39,055 nt of DNA, from assembly GCA_021801645.1 (NCBI GenBank), contig JAJYXT010000070.1, positions 1 to 39,055 on the forward strand, read 5' to 3'. The notes below the pieces were generated by a model. That model was not told the origin of the DNA and searched no databases. It was given only the letters and a program-made list of their open reading frames with translations. Of this stretch, positions 1-7,363 are shown piece after piece; position 1 is the stretch's first letter; the number at the start of each line of letters is the position of its first letter. Made by a program: the position numbers and the translations under genes. The DNA comes from a bacterium. Its GTDB lineage: Bacteria; Chloroflexota; Dormibacteria; Aeolococcales; Bog-877.

Positions 1-390
1 AAGGGGAGAGACGGCGCAGGGTTCGTGATCGCCTTCAAAGGGGTGCTCCTGGAGGGGACGGAGGTGGTCATGATCGTCCTCACCCTGGGCCTGAGCTCGG
101 GCCGGCTGGAGGTGGCGGCGTTGGGGGCGGGGGCAGCAATCCTGGTGGTCGGGGTGGTGGGGGCGCTGGTGGCGCGCCAACTCTCCGAGGTCCCGGAGAA
201 CGCCCTCAAGCTGGGTGTCGGGCTCATGCTGGTGACCTTCGGCACCTTCTGGGCCGGTGAGGGGGTGGGGGTCAGCTGGCCGGGCGCCGATCTCTTCCTC
301 CTCGGCCTGCTGGCGCTCTACGCAGCTTCCACCTGGGGGCTGGTAGCGTACCTGGGCCGGCAGACGGTCCGCCCCAAGGCGATGGCGTGA
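1..390 (+). CDS. COG4280-like integral membrane protein, 3' part
   Basis: The frame is open from the first base of the window, so this is the C-terminal part of a longer protein whose start lies outside. A GTG at 25 is available but is unlikely to be the true start, because the codons before it read on as coding (GAGFVIAFKG). The visible part has a short conserved-looking segment FKGVLLEGTEVV followed by three or four hydrophobic segments and a basic tail. The FKGxxLEGxEVV motif is what I remember of COG4280 predicted membrane proteins, whose function is unknown; this match is from memory. The stop overlaps the next start by four bases (GTGA), so the two genes are probably translated together. 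Confidence 0.6.
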   Translation, partial: KGRDGAGFVIAFKGVLLEGTEVVMIVLTLGLSSGRLEVAALGAGAAILVVGVVGALVARQLSEVPENALKLGVGLMLVTFGTFWAGEGVGVSWPGADLFLLGLLALYAASTWGLVAYLGRQTVRPKAMA

Positions 391-599
391 CCGCGGGCCG
401 TTTGCTCTCCGCCTTCGGACGGTTCTGGTGGGAGTTCATCGTGGGCGACACCCCGGAGCTGGCGGTCGGGGTCGCACTCGTTGTGGTCGCTGCCTGGGGG
501 CTGGCGGCTGCCAGCGTGCCGATTGGCGCCGTCCTCCTCCCAGTGGCCCTGCTCCTCCTGCTCACTGCCAGCGTATGGCGGGGGCGCCGCCCTCGCTGA
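387..599 (+). CDS. Small membrane protein coupled to the COG4280-like gene
   Basis: A 70-residue protein beginning with GTG inside the stop of the upstream gene (GTGA overlap). It has an N-terminal amphipathic stretch with FGRFWWEFIVGD, then two hydrophobic segments, roughly residues 23-42 and 45-63, and ends in a basic tail (WRGRRPR), consistent with a two-helix inner membrane protein with its C terminus in the cytoplasm. I do not recognise a family. The overlap suggests it acts with, or assembles with, the upstream membrane protein. The gene ends 23 bases before the convergent LysE gene. Confidence 0.6.
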   Translation: MTAGRLLSAFGRFWWEFIVGDTPELAVGVALVVVAAWGLAAASVPIGAVLLPVALLLLLTASVWRGRRPR

Positions 600-621
600 C
601 GGGCGCTCCCGCAGCGGCGGG

Positions 622-1257
622 TCAGCCGCTGCGGCCCGAGACCGCCACCGCCACTCCCAGGCCGATCAGCGCCGTTCCCGAGGCCGCACCCACGGCGGAC
701 AGCCGCCGGGGGGACCTGGAGAGGCTGGCCCGGGCGGCGCTGGCACCCACCGCCCAGGCGCAGTCGGCCGCCAGGGTGAGGGCCAGGAAGATGCCACCCA
801 GCGCCAGAACCTGGAGGCCAACGGCTCCGGCTGCGGGGTCGACGAACTGGGGCAGGACCGCGGTCATGATCAGGGCACCCTTGGGATTGGAGGCGCCCAC
901 CACGAGACCCTCCCACACGTCCCGTTCGTCCCGGAGGTGCGTCGGTGGGGACCCCAGCACCGCGCCCAGCTGCCGGCGATGGCGGATGCTCTGGGTCCCG
1001 AGATAGACGAGGTACGCCGCCCCAACCAGCTTCACGGCCTCGAAGACCACCACCGACTGTTCCAGGATCAGACCGGCACCCGCAGCCACCGCCAGAAGCT
1101 GGAGCAGCTTGCCGCAGTTGTCGCCCACCGCCGCTCCCAAACCAGCCCGCCGACCCTTGACCAGGGTCCGGGACACCACGAAAACCACGCTGGGGCCGGG
1201 AGCGGCCGCCAGCACCGCCGCCGCCGCGGCGAAGGCCACCAGCCTCGCCAGGGACAT
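622..1257 (-). CDS. LysE/RhtB family amino acid exporter
   Basis: A 211-residue polytopic membrane protein of the LysE/RhtB family, which exports amino acids or derivatives through the cytoplasmic membrane. The N-terminal segment has the family's helix followed by APGPSVVFVVSR (compare the PGP motif near the start of LysE proteins), then GLGAAVGDNCGKLLQL and, mid-protein, LVGAAYLVYLG and ASNPKGAL, all typical positions. About six membrane segments are visible. I chose the ATG at 1257 because GGGGAG lies nine bases before it and because the family motif then starts about 30 residues in; the frame is open further upstream but that part is not hydrophobic. The substrate cannot be deduced. Confidence 0.85.
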   Translation of the reverse strand: MSLARLVAFAAAAAVLAAAPGPSVVFVVSRTLVKGRRAGLGAAVGDNCGKLLQLLAVAAGAGLILEQSVVVFEAVKLVGAAYLVYLGTQSIRHRRQLGAVLGSPPTHLRDERDVWEGLVVGASNPKGALIMTAVLPQFVDPAAGAVGLQVLALGGIFLALTLAADCAWAVGASAARASLSRSPRRLSAVGAASGTALIGLGVAVAVSGRSG

Positions 1258-1315
1258 TAGACGGCACTCCCCAGGGCCGGTCTCTCCGCCCACTTCGGAG
1301 TACCGAGCGGGAACC

Positions 1316-2044
1316 TCACGAGCCCAGGTCCAGCTCCAGCGGTTCCGGTGCGCGCCATCCAGGCACCGGCAGGCCGACCTGGACGTACGCCTCCCGGGGG
1401 ATGCCGATGTCCGCGAGCCAGCCTCGGCCGACCCAGTGCCGCGCCCCCGGTACGAGGCAGCCGGCCTTGGCCATGCCCAGCATGAGCGTGTGGTGCGCCC
1501 GGATGCACTCGCCCAGGACCTCGCCCGTGTCGGCGTCGAGCCCGGAGGGGAGGTCCACCGAGAGGACCTCGGCCGAACTGCGGTTCACGCGGCTGATCAC
1601 CGCCGCCATGGGCTCCCGGGGAGCCCCTCGGGACCCCGTGCCCAGCAGTCCGTCCACCACCAGGCTGGCGCCGGAGATCGCTCGCTCAGCGCTCTGTCCC
1701 CGCCCGTCTCCCAGCACCAGGAGTTCCCCTCCGGCACCTTGGGCCGCCCGAGCCAGGCCGGCCGTTCCCCCCAGCTCCTCCAGGGGGACCGGGATCAGGA
1801 CTCGGGTTGGTAGGCCCCAGTCCATGAGGTGGCGGGCACAGACCAGGGCATCCCCCCCGTTGTTTCCCCTCCCCGCCACCACCGCTACCAGGGCACCGGG
1901 TCCGGCCACCTCCAGAGCCAGCCGGCGGGCGAGGACCGCCACCTGGTACCCGGCTAGCGCCATGAGCATCTCCACTGGCACGCCCAGGGCGACGGCCGCG
2001 CCGTCCAGCTCCCGAGCCTGCTCTCGAGTCGCTCCCGTGGTCAC
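1316..2044 (-). CDS. nnrE: NAD(P)H-hydrate epimerase (YjeF N-terminal domain only)
   Basis: A 242-residue cytoplasmic enzyme that should interconvert the R and S forms of hydrated NAD(P)H so that they can be repaired. Diagnostic segments are GRGNNGGDALVCARHL (about residues 58-73), DGLLGTG, VDLPSGLDADTG with the catalytic Asp region, and LGMAKAGC. Many bacteria fuse this domain to the ADP/ATP-dependent dehydratase NnrD; here the protein stops after the epimerase domain and no dehydratase is in the window. The GTG start overlaps the stop of the upstream SAM hydrolase gene by four bases, so the two are translationally coupled. Confidence 0.88.
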   Translation of the reverse strand: MTTGATREQARELDGAAVALGVPVEMLMALAGYQVAVLARRLALEVAGPGALVAVVAGRGNNGGDALVCARHLMDWGLPTRVLIPVPLEELGGTAGLARAAQGAGGELLVLGDGRGQSAERAISGASLVVDGLLGTGSRGAPREPMAAVISRVNRSSAEVLSVDLPSGLDADTGEVLGECIRAHHTLMLGMAKAGCLVPGARHWVGRGWLADIGIPREAYVQVGLPVPGWRAPEPLELDLGS

Positions 2045-2871
2045 CGAACCGCCACTCCGGCGACGACCGTACGTCCCTGGGTGGGATCTGCCGCCCAGGT
2101 GACCCGGACCCTGTCCCCGGGGCGGAGCCCCAGTTCCCGGGCCGCGTTCACCCGGTTCCCGGCGATCTCCAGGTGGTCGGCGCTGTTCCAGAGGATGGCC
2201 AGCCCAGACTCGATCTGGTGGTAGCTGCGCACCACCTGGCGGATCTCCCGTCCCCCGGGGGCCGTAACCGACGCCGGCTGGGGCGCGTACCAGGGCGTCC
2301 GGGCCACGGCCAGGATGACGTTGCCGAAGTGGTCCACCAGGACCACGGGGGCCCAGGTGCCCTCGGCGTCTCCCTGGGGCAGGAGTCCGGGAAGTAGCGC
2401 CGGGCTGGGTACCCGGGGGCCGAGCCTCTCCAGAGCCAGCTCTCCGGTGGCGATCCGGGCCGCCAGTGGACCTATCAGGTCCCTCCCGTGGAAGGTGCCG
2501 CTGAGCTGCGCCGGCAGATGCGGCTCGGTGGCGATCCGAAAGGCGGCCCGCTCCTTCCCTCGCTGCCAGAGGAAATGCAGGAGGCCGTTGTCCGGCGCAA
2601 CCACCAGCTGGCCGTCCACCGCCGCGCCTACCAGAGGACGCTCACTCCCCACTCCGGGGTCCACCACCGCGCAGTGGACAGTCCCTTCGGGAAAGGCCGG
2701 GGCACAGGCCGAGAGCCAATAGGCTCCAGCGCCGATGTCCGTCGGCGGGACGCCGTGGGTGATTACCTCGACTCTGAGCCCGGGAGCGGCCCGGATGATC
2801 GCACCCAGCATGGCGCCACCGTACCCGGAGTCGGTCCCGAAGTCGGTGAGCAGGGTGAGGATGGCGGCCAT
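2041..2871 (-). CDS. S-adenosyl-L-methionine hydrolase (DUF62, SAM hydroxide adenosyltransferase)
   Basis: A 276-residue protein of the SAM hydrolase/halogenase superfamily, which splits SAM into adenosine and methionine. The start motif LTDFGTDSGYGGAMLG is typical. The hydroxide-using branch has an Asp-Arg-His triad: here D71 and R78 in VVDPGVGSER and H128 in GTFHGRDLIGP have the expected spacing, so a hydrolase rather than a fluorinase or chlorinase is likely. The second domain carries VDHFGNVIL. I chose the ATG at 2871 because the motif begins within ten residues of it; no clear ribosome binding site precedes it, and the frame is open to 3078 with low-complexity sequence. It overlaps the epimerase gene by four bases. 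Confidence 0.88.
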   Translation of the reverse strand: MAAILTLLTDFGTDSGYGGAMLGAIIRAAPGLRVEVITHGVPPTDIGAGAYWLSACAPAFPEGTVHCAVVDPGVGSERPLVGAAVDGQLVVAPDNGLLHFLWQRGKERAAFRIATEPHLPAQLSGTFHGRDLIGPLAARIATGELALERLGPRVPSPALLPGLLPQGDAEGTWAPVVLVDHFGNVILAVARTPWYAPQPASVTAPGGREIRQVVRSYHQIESGLAILWNSADHLEIAGNRVNAARELGLRPGDRVRVTWAADPTQGRTVVAGVAVR

Positions 2872-2930
2872 GGGACGGGCCCATTGTGACCGATGGATCG
2901 CCGCCCGCAGTGACCTCTCCGGATCGGGGC

Positions 2931-3692
2931 TCAGCCGGCGCCGGGGCGTCGGGCACGGATGAGCGCCGCCATCGCCCTGGCATGTACCCGGTGGCTCGGA
3001 AGGATCTCCACCTCCACCAGGCCCGCAGCCTCCAGGGCCTCCCGGTATTCGGACTCGGTGAGCGCCCCGGCCACGCACCCCGTCCAGAGGGCCATGTCCT
3101 GCCTGGTCGCCTCGTCCAAATCTGGATCTGCCACCACATCGGAGATGGCGAAGCGACCCCCGGGTCGAAGGACCCTCGTGGCCTCGGCCAGGACCGCGCG
3201 CTTGTCGACGGCCAGGTTGATGACGCAGTTGGAGATGACCACGTCCACGCTGCCGTCCTCAAGCGGGATCTCCTCCAGGTATCCCTCCAGGAACTCGGCG
3301 TTGTCGACACCGGCCCGCCGGGCGTTGGCCCGGGCCAGCTCCAGCATCTCTGTGGTCATGTCCAGCCCGATTGCTCGGCCCGTCGGACCGACCCGGCGGG
3401 CTGAGATCAGCACGTCCGCGCCGGCCCCCGAGCCCAGGTCGAGCACCGTCTCGCCGGGCCGCAGCTCGGCGACCGCGGTGGGAACTCCGCAACCCAGCGA
3501 GGCGCTGACCGCCGGATCCGTCAGGTCGACATCAGGGTCCGCTCGGTAGAGGTCAGCGCCGAAGGCTGCCTCCGCCCCGCCGCAGCACTCCAGCCCTCCC
3601 GGCCCGCAGCAGCCGCCTGCCTTGGATGCGAACTGCCTTGCTGCGTCCGCGTACCGTTCCCGCACCAGGTCGCGGATCCCCGCATCCATCAT
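2931..3692 (-). CDS. arsM: Arsenite S-adenosylmethionine methyltransferase
   Basis: A 253-residue class I methyltransferase that converts As(III) to methylated arsenicals. The SAM site is VLDLGSGAGADVLIS (about 83-97). The cysteines expected to bind arsenite are present: C68 in SLGCGVP, C156 in SNCVINL and C206 in TGCVAGAL; an N-terminal Cys pair cluster (C28/C29 and C36/C37) is also typical of prokaryotic ArsM. Start codons overlap as ATGATG at 3692/3689, preceded by GGGAGGG. No arsR, arsC or arsB gene lies next to it, so it is an isolated resistance gene, possibly sharing a transcript with the downstream SAM hydrolase 59 bases away. Both use SAM, but a functional link is only a guess. Confidence 0.92.
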   Translation of the reverse strand: MMDAGIRDLVRERYADAARQFASKAGGCCGPGGLECCGGAEAAFGADLYRADPDVDLTDPAVSASLGCGVPTAVAELRPGETVLDLGSGAGADVLISARRVGPTGRAIGLDMTTEMLELARANARRAGVDNAEFLEGYLEEIPLEDGSVDVVISNCVINLAVDKRAVLAEATRVLRPGGRFAISDVVADPDLDEATRQDMALWTGCVAGALTESEYREALEAAGLVEVEILPSHRVHARAMAALIRARRPGAG

Positions 3693-4063
3693 CAGCCCTC
3701 CCGACTCTTGGCGGTTTCAGGCAACACCGTAGTGGCGTATCGGATGGCCGTCAACGTCCGCTGGCGGCCGACATGGCGCCCTCGGCCCCGGGGAGCCAAG
3801 CGGTTGCCGCGCTTGGCGATCTCCGCGGCGGAATAAGCCCCGGTACCCAACTGGGCTTGAGGGGGAGGTTGCTCCCCCCACCGGACGGGTGCCGGGATGA
3901 CGGCCGCGGCCCTGGCCTTCCGATACCCCGCGTGAGTGTCGCTTGGAGGTCGGGCCCCCGGCAAGGGGGGCAGCCCTCGGGCGTCGCACCACCTGGCGGG
4001 GGCGGAGCTGGCCCGGGAGCCACGCCGCCGTCAGGCGGGCCTTACCCGCGGTCGGACCTCCCC
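3693..4063. other. Hairpin-rich intergenic region between arsM and the ABC transporter
   Basis: About 370 bases without a convincing gene. It holds a hairpin at 3795-3817 (GCCAAGC/GCTTGGC with further G-C pairs), a larger element at 3839-3896 whose arms CCCGGTACCC and GGGTGCCGGG pair over ten positions with one G-U and enclose a second hairpin (3861-3867 with 3872-3878, loop GTTG), an alternative pairing AAGCCC (3835-3840) with GGGCTT (3853-3858), and a short C5/G5 hairpin near 3955-3969. It could be the leader of arsM or an independent small RNA. I could not match it to RNase P RNA, tmRNA, SRP RNA or a riboswitch I know. An open frame on the minus strand (3964-3692) looks non-coding. Confidence 0.4.
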
Positions 4064-4092
4064 TTGACAACCCCAACCACCGTCCGTAGACT
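4064..4092 (+). promoter_or_regulatory. Sigma-70-type promoter of the ABC transporter operon
   Basis: TTGACA at 4064-4069, a 17-base spacer and TAGACT at 4087-4092. The -35 box is perfect and the -10 box keeps the key first, second, fourth and sixth bases. Transcription would begin near 4099, giving a leader of about 105 bases before the GTG at 4206. Confidence 0.7.
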
Positions 4093-4100
4093 CCGATCAA

Positions 4101-4110
4101 TGTCGACAAT
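4101..4110 (+). promoter_or_regulatory. Candidate operator TGTCGACAAT at the transcription start
   Basis: The sequence contains the palindrome TGTCGACA and would cover positions about +2 to +12 of the transcript. The nine bases GTCGACAAT recur at 33444-33452 over the -10 region of the Gfo/Idh operon. The GT-N2-AC core resembles FadR/GntR-type sites. No GntR gene is in the window, so the regulator is unknown. Confidence 0.3.
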
Positions 4111-4205
4111 CCACAACACGCAATCTCTTGGCCCGCCTGGGTCTGGGCTTGCGGCTGGCCTTCGGCACCGATCCCATCCCCCAATCGAAATCGCGAGGTG
4201 AAGTT

Positions 4206-6014
4206 GTGAAGAGACTGCTTGCTGCCGTGGCCGCCCTCTCCGCCCTGGTGGTCGCCGGCTGCGCCTCATCAACGCCGTCGAACTCCAGCACCACGCACCG
4301 CGGAGGCACGGCCACGTTCGCGCTCCCGCCGGGAACGGTGGCGACCTACATCTTCCCCTTCGTGAGCGGCCCCGTCTCCAACAACATCGACCTCTTCCAG
4401 TTCTCGCCCTTCCTCTGGAGGCCGCTGTACTGGTATGGCATCAACGGCAAGCCCACGATCAACTACGCCCAGAGCATGGCCGGGCCCCCCGTCTACTCCA
4501 ACGGCGGGCGCACCGTGACGGTGACCCTGAACCGCCGCTTCACCTGGTCCGATGGCAAGCCGGTCACCAACCGTGACGTCGAGATGTGGATGAATCTGCT
4601 GGTGAACGAGAAGGCCAACTACCTGGGGTACAGCCCCGGCAGCATCCCGGACGACATCTCCTCGATGAGCTTCCCCGCCTCCACCCCGTACACCTTCAGT
4701 CTCACATTCAACAAGGTCTACAGCCAGCTCTGGATCCTCTACGACGAGCTGAGTGAGATCGTGCCCATCCCCCAGCACGCCTGGGACAAGACCTCGGCGA
4801 GCGGGACCGTGGGCAACTACGATCTCTCCGCGGCCGGGACCAAGGCGGTCTACACCTTCCTCAACGCCCAGTCCAGCGACCAGAGCACCTACACCACCAA
4901 CCCCCTGTGGAAGACCGTGGACGGGCCCTGGCTCCTGAGCGAGTTCGCGCCATCGACCGGAGCGGCTACCTTCGTCCCCAACTCGGCGTACACGGGCCCG
5001 GGCAAGCCCACCATCTCGCGCTTCGAGGAGCTGCCCTTCACCAGCACCGCCGCGGAGTTCGACGCCCTGAGGTCGGGACAGCTTGACTACGGCTACCTGC
5101 CGGCTGAGGACAGCAACCAGGCCAGCTACTTCAAGAGCCGCGGCTACACCATCAACAACTGGGCCACCTTCGGCTTCAACGACTTCTTCCTCAACTACAC
5201 CGACCCCACCGCGGGCCCCATCTTCAAGCAGCTGTACATCCGCCAGGCCATGCAGTCCCTGATCAACCAGTCGGCCATTTCCTCGGACATATGGCATGGG
5301 CAGGCCTTCCCCACCTACTCTCCGATTCCCATCACCCCCACCAGCGAGTACCTCTCCAGCTCGCTCCAGCAGAACCCCTACCCGTACAGCGTGGCCCACG
5401 CCAAGAGCCTGCTCACGTCCAACGGCTGGGAGGTGGTGCCCAACGGTACGGACTCCTGCGTTCGACCGGGCACCGCGAGCGGCGACTGCGGAGCGGGGAT
5501 CCCCTCCGGGGCGAAGCTGGCCTTCACCGAGGAGGTCGCCACCGGTTCGGCACCCTTCACCGCGGAGGCGGAGGCCATGGTCTCCAGCTGGGCGAGCGCC
5601 GGTATCAATGTGACCATCGAGCAGAAGTCGATGGGTGCCATATTCGCCACCCTCGCACCGTGCACCTCCGGGAGCGCCTGCGCCTGGCAGATGGCCAACT
5701 TCGGGGAACCCGGTGGCACCCCCACCTACTCCCCCCAGTACCTGCCCGCTCCGGGTCCGTGGTTCGGTACTGGGGCGGCGAACAACGTGATGGGCTATTC
5801 CAACAGCCGCATGGACCAGCTGATCGAGGACACCTACGTCAACAGCTCCATCCAGGCCATCCAGAACGTAGCCAAGTACGCGGCCGACCAGTTGCCCTGC
5901 CTCTGGGAGCCCGACTACTACTACCAGACCTCAGTGATCAGCTCGGCCCTGCATGGCGCACTGCCCCAGGATCCCAACTTGAACCTGTACCCCCAGTACT
6001 GGTCGCTGAGCTAA
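4206..6014 (+). CDS. ABC transporter substrate-binding lipoprotein, SBP_bac_5 (peptide/nickel) family
   Basis: A 602-residue extracellular lipoprotein that captures a peptide-like or other solute for the permeases downstream. The GTG at 4206 follows AGGTGA by about six bases and opens directly into a lipoprotein signal: KR, a hydrophobic stretch and a lipobox VVAGC with the lipidated Cys near residue 19. A Ser/Thr-rich linker follows, then GGTATFALPPG, typical of the mature N terminus of cluster C binding proteins; FTWSDGKPVTNRDVEMWMN is the family's F-DG-PVTA-DV region. Two cysteine pairs in the C-terminal lobe (CVRPGTASGDC and CTSGSAC) may form disulfides. The frame is open to 4128 but that part lacks a signal. 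The ligand is not predictable. Confidence 0.9.
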   Translation: MKRLLAAVAALSALVVAGCASSTPSNSSTTHRGGTATFALPPGTVATYIFPFVSGPVSNNIDLFQFSPFLWRPLYWYGINGKPTINYAQSMAGPPVYSNGGRTVTVTLNRRFTWSDGKPVTNRDVEMWMNLLVNEKANYLGYSPGSIPDDISSMSFPASTPYTFSLTFNKVYSQLWILYDELSEIVPIPQHAWDKTSASGTVGNYDLSAAGTKAVYTFLNAQSSDQSTYTTNPLWKTVDGPWLLSEFAPSTGAATFVPNSAYTGPGKPTISRFEELPFTSTAAEFDALRSGQLDYGYLPAEDSNQASYFKSRGYTINNWATFGFNDFFLNYTDPTAGPIFKQLYIRQAMQSLINQSAISSDIWHGQAFPTYSPIPITPTSEYLSSSLQQNPYPYSVAHAKSLLTSNGWEVVPNGTDSCVRPGTASGDCGAGIPSGAKLAFTEEVATGSAPFTAEAEAMVSSWASAGINVTIEQKSMGAIFATLAPCTSGSACAWQMANFGEPGGTPTYSPQYLPAPGPWFGTGAANNVMGYSNSRMDQLIEDTYVNSSIQAIQNVAKYAADQLPCLWEPDYYYQTSVISSALHGALPQDPNLNLYPQYWSLS

Positions 6015-6369
6015 CGGGGGAGCCGGAGCTCCGGCGTCCTCGCTTGCAACCCTCCAATCGGCTGCCCGCCGCCGACGTGGCGGCGGGCAGCCTCGTCGGC
6101 GGAGAGCTTCTCGTTGCCGGACGGCCGGTGCCCCAAGCGGGCAGCGCAGCCGCAGCGGGTTCCGGCAACGGCCGTTCCCGGCCCTGCCGTGGGCTCCGCC
6201 TGTCAGAGTGTTCGGAATTGCACATGAACCGTCTCTTGAGGCTTCGCCAGCGTCAGCCAACCGGCGCTCCGGCCCGCTTGCCGGCGGGGCGCGGCCGACC
6301 CTGGGCCACCGTCGGCAGGCTCAGTGAAGCGGATCGGCTCGTGGCTCTTCCGAGAGCGCTGGGCTCGGC
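6015..6369 (+). other. Spacer between binding protein and permease with attenuator-like hairpins
   Basis: A 355-base gap inside an otherwise co-directional transporter operon. It carries a perfect 14-bp hairpin at 6060-6092 (separate entry), a 10-bp inverted repeat CGTTGCCGGA at 6112-6121 with its complement at 6161-6170, and the overlapping palindrome AACGGCCGTT at 6167-6176. No gene is convincing here. The likely role is to lower permease expression relative to the abundant binding protein. Confidence 0.5.
6060..6092 (+). terminator. Perfect 14-bp hairpin, probable attenuator after the binding-protein gene
   Basis: Arms GGCTGCCCGCCGCC (6060-6073) and its exact complement (6079-6092) are separated by the five-base loop GACGT. 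No T run follows, so it may act as a partial terminator or as a 3' barrier that stabilises the binding-protein message, a common arrangement in binding-protein-dependent transport operons. Confidence 0.65.
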
Positions 6370-7308
6370 ATGATCAGGTACATCCTGCGTCGCTGCGGCC
6401 ACGCGCTGGTGGTGCTTCTCGGGGTGAGCATCATCGTGTTCACCCTGCTTCACCTGCTGCCTGGAGGGCCGGCCCGGGCCAGCCTGGGCCTTCGGGCCAA
6501 CCCGGCCTCCATCGCCGCTTTCAACGCCCGGTACGGCCTGAACCAGAGCCTCCCCGTCCAGTACGTCATCTGGGTCGGGCAGCTGCTGCATGGCAACCTG
6601 GGCTACTCCTACAAGCTGAACCAGAGCGTCACCTCGCTTCTGGCGGAGGACATCCCGCGCACCCTGGCCCTGGCCGGGTCCGCGACCTTCCTGGCGGTGG
6701 CGGTGGCGATTCCGCTGGGGATGCTCCAGGCGGTTAGGCGCAACAGCGTCGTCGACTACGCACTCACCGGCCTGGCCTTTCTCTTCTATTCGATGCCGAG
6801 CTTCTTCCTCGGCATCATCCTGATCATCCTTCTCAGTGACACGGTGCCCCTGCTGCCCTCCACCGGGCCCACCGCCACCGCTCCGCTCTGGGGTCAGCTG
6901 CCGAACCTCGTCCTGCCCGTCCTCACGCTCACCCTGATCACGCTGGCGCTCTTCAGCCGGTACATGCGGTCCTCGGTCCTGGACAACCTGGCCCAGGACT
7001 ACGTGAGGACCGCCCGAGCCAAGGGGCTGAGGCCCAGGCGGGTGCTCTTCGGCCACGTGTTCCCCAACTCGGTGCTGCCGATCATCACCCTGGTCGGCCT
7101 CAGCCTTCCGGGCATCCTGGCCGGAGCGCTGATCGTGGAGTCGCTCTTCAACTATCCGGGGATGGGTTTGCTCTTCTGGAACGCGGCCCAGAGTGAGGAC
7201 TTCCCGGTGATGCTGGGGACCAGCCTGGTCGTCGGAGTGGGGGTGGTTCTGGGATCCCTGATCGCCGACATTCTCTACGGCGTCGCCGACCCGCGGATTC
7301 GTTACTGA
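6370..7308 (+). CDS. ABC transporter permease, DppB/OppB type
   Basis: A 312-residue membrane protein forming half of the transmembrane channel. It begins with the family signature MIRYILRR and a first membrane helix, has the periplasmic LPGGPARASLG region, and five further helices. The cytoplasmic EAA-like loop that docks the ATPase reads DYVRTARAKGLRPRRVLFGH, followed by VFPNSVLPIITL. The ATG at 6370 has only a weak ribosome binding site, in keeping with lower expression than the binding protein. The operon partner permease follows after 55 bases. No ATP-binding subunit follows, which is unusual for this family. Confidence 0.9.
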   Translation: MIRYILRRCGHALVVLLGVSIIVFTLLHLLPGGPARASLGLRANPASIAAFNARYGLNQSLPVQYVIWVGQLLHGNLGYSYKLNQSVTSLLAEDIPRTLALAGSATFLAVAVAIPLGMLQAVRRNSVVDYALTGLAFLFYSMPSFFLGIILIILLSDTVPLLPSTGPTATAPLWGQLPNLVLPVLTLTLITLALFSRYMRSSVLDNLAQDYVRTARAKGLRPRRVLFGHVFPNSVLPIITLVGLSLPGILAGALIVESLFNYPGMGLLFWNAAQSEDFPVMLGTSLVVGVGVVLGSLIADILYGVADPRIRY

Positions 7309-7363
7309 TGGCTCCGTCTGCTCCGGCTGGCTGCAGACCGTCCCCTGAGCACCGGGACCGATC

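Noticed and set aside
272-1267. 331-residue minus-strand frame over the first genes and the LysE gene
   Set aside because: Gly/Arg-rich shadow without domains; the LysE frame is clearly the real one.
3692-3964. 90-residue minus-strand frame ending at the arsM start
   Set aside because: It lies in the hairpin-rich region and its composition and lack of recognisable motif suggest non-coding DNA, although its stop overlaps the arsM ATG.
4128-4205. Longer start for the ABC binding protein
   Set aside because: The extra residues would precede and hide the lipoprotein signal; the GTG at 4206 has a good ribosome binding site.
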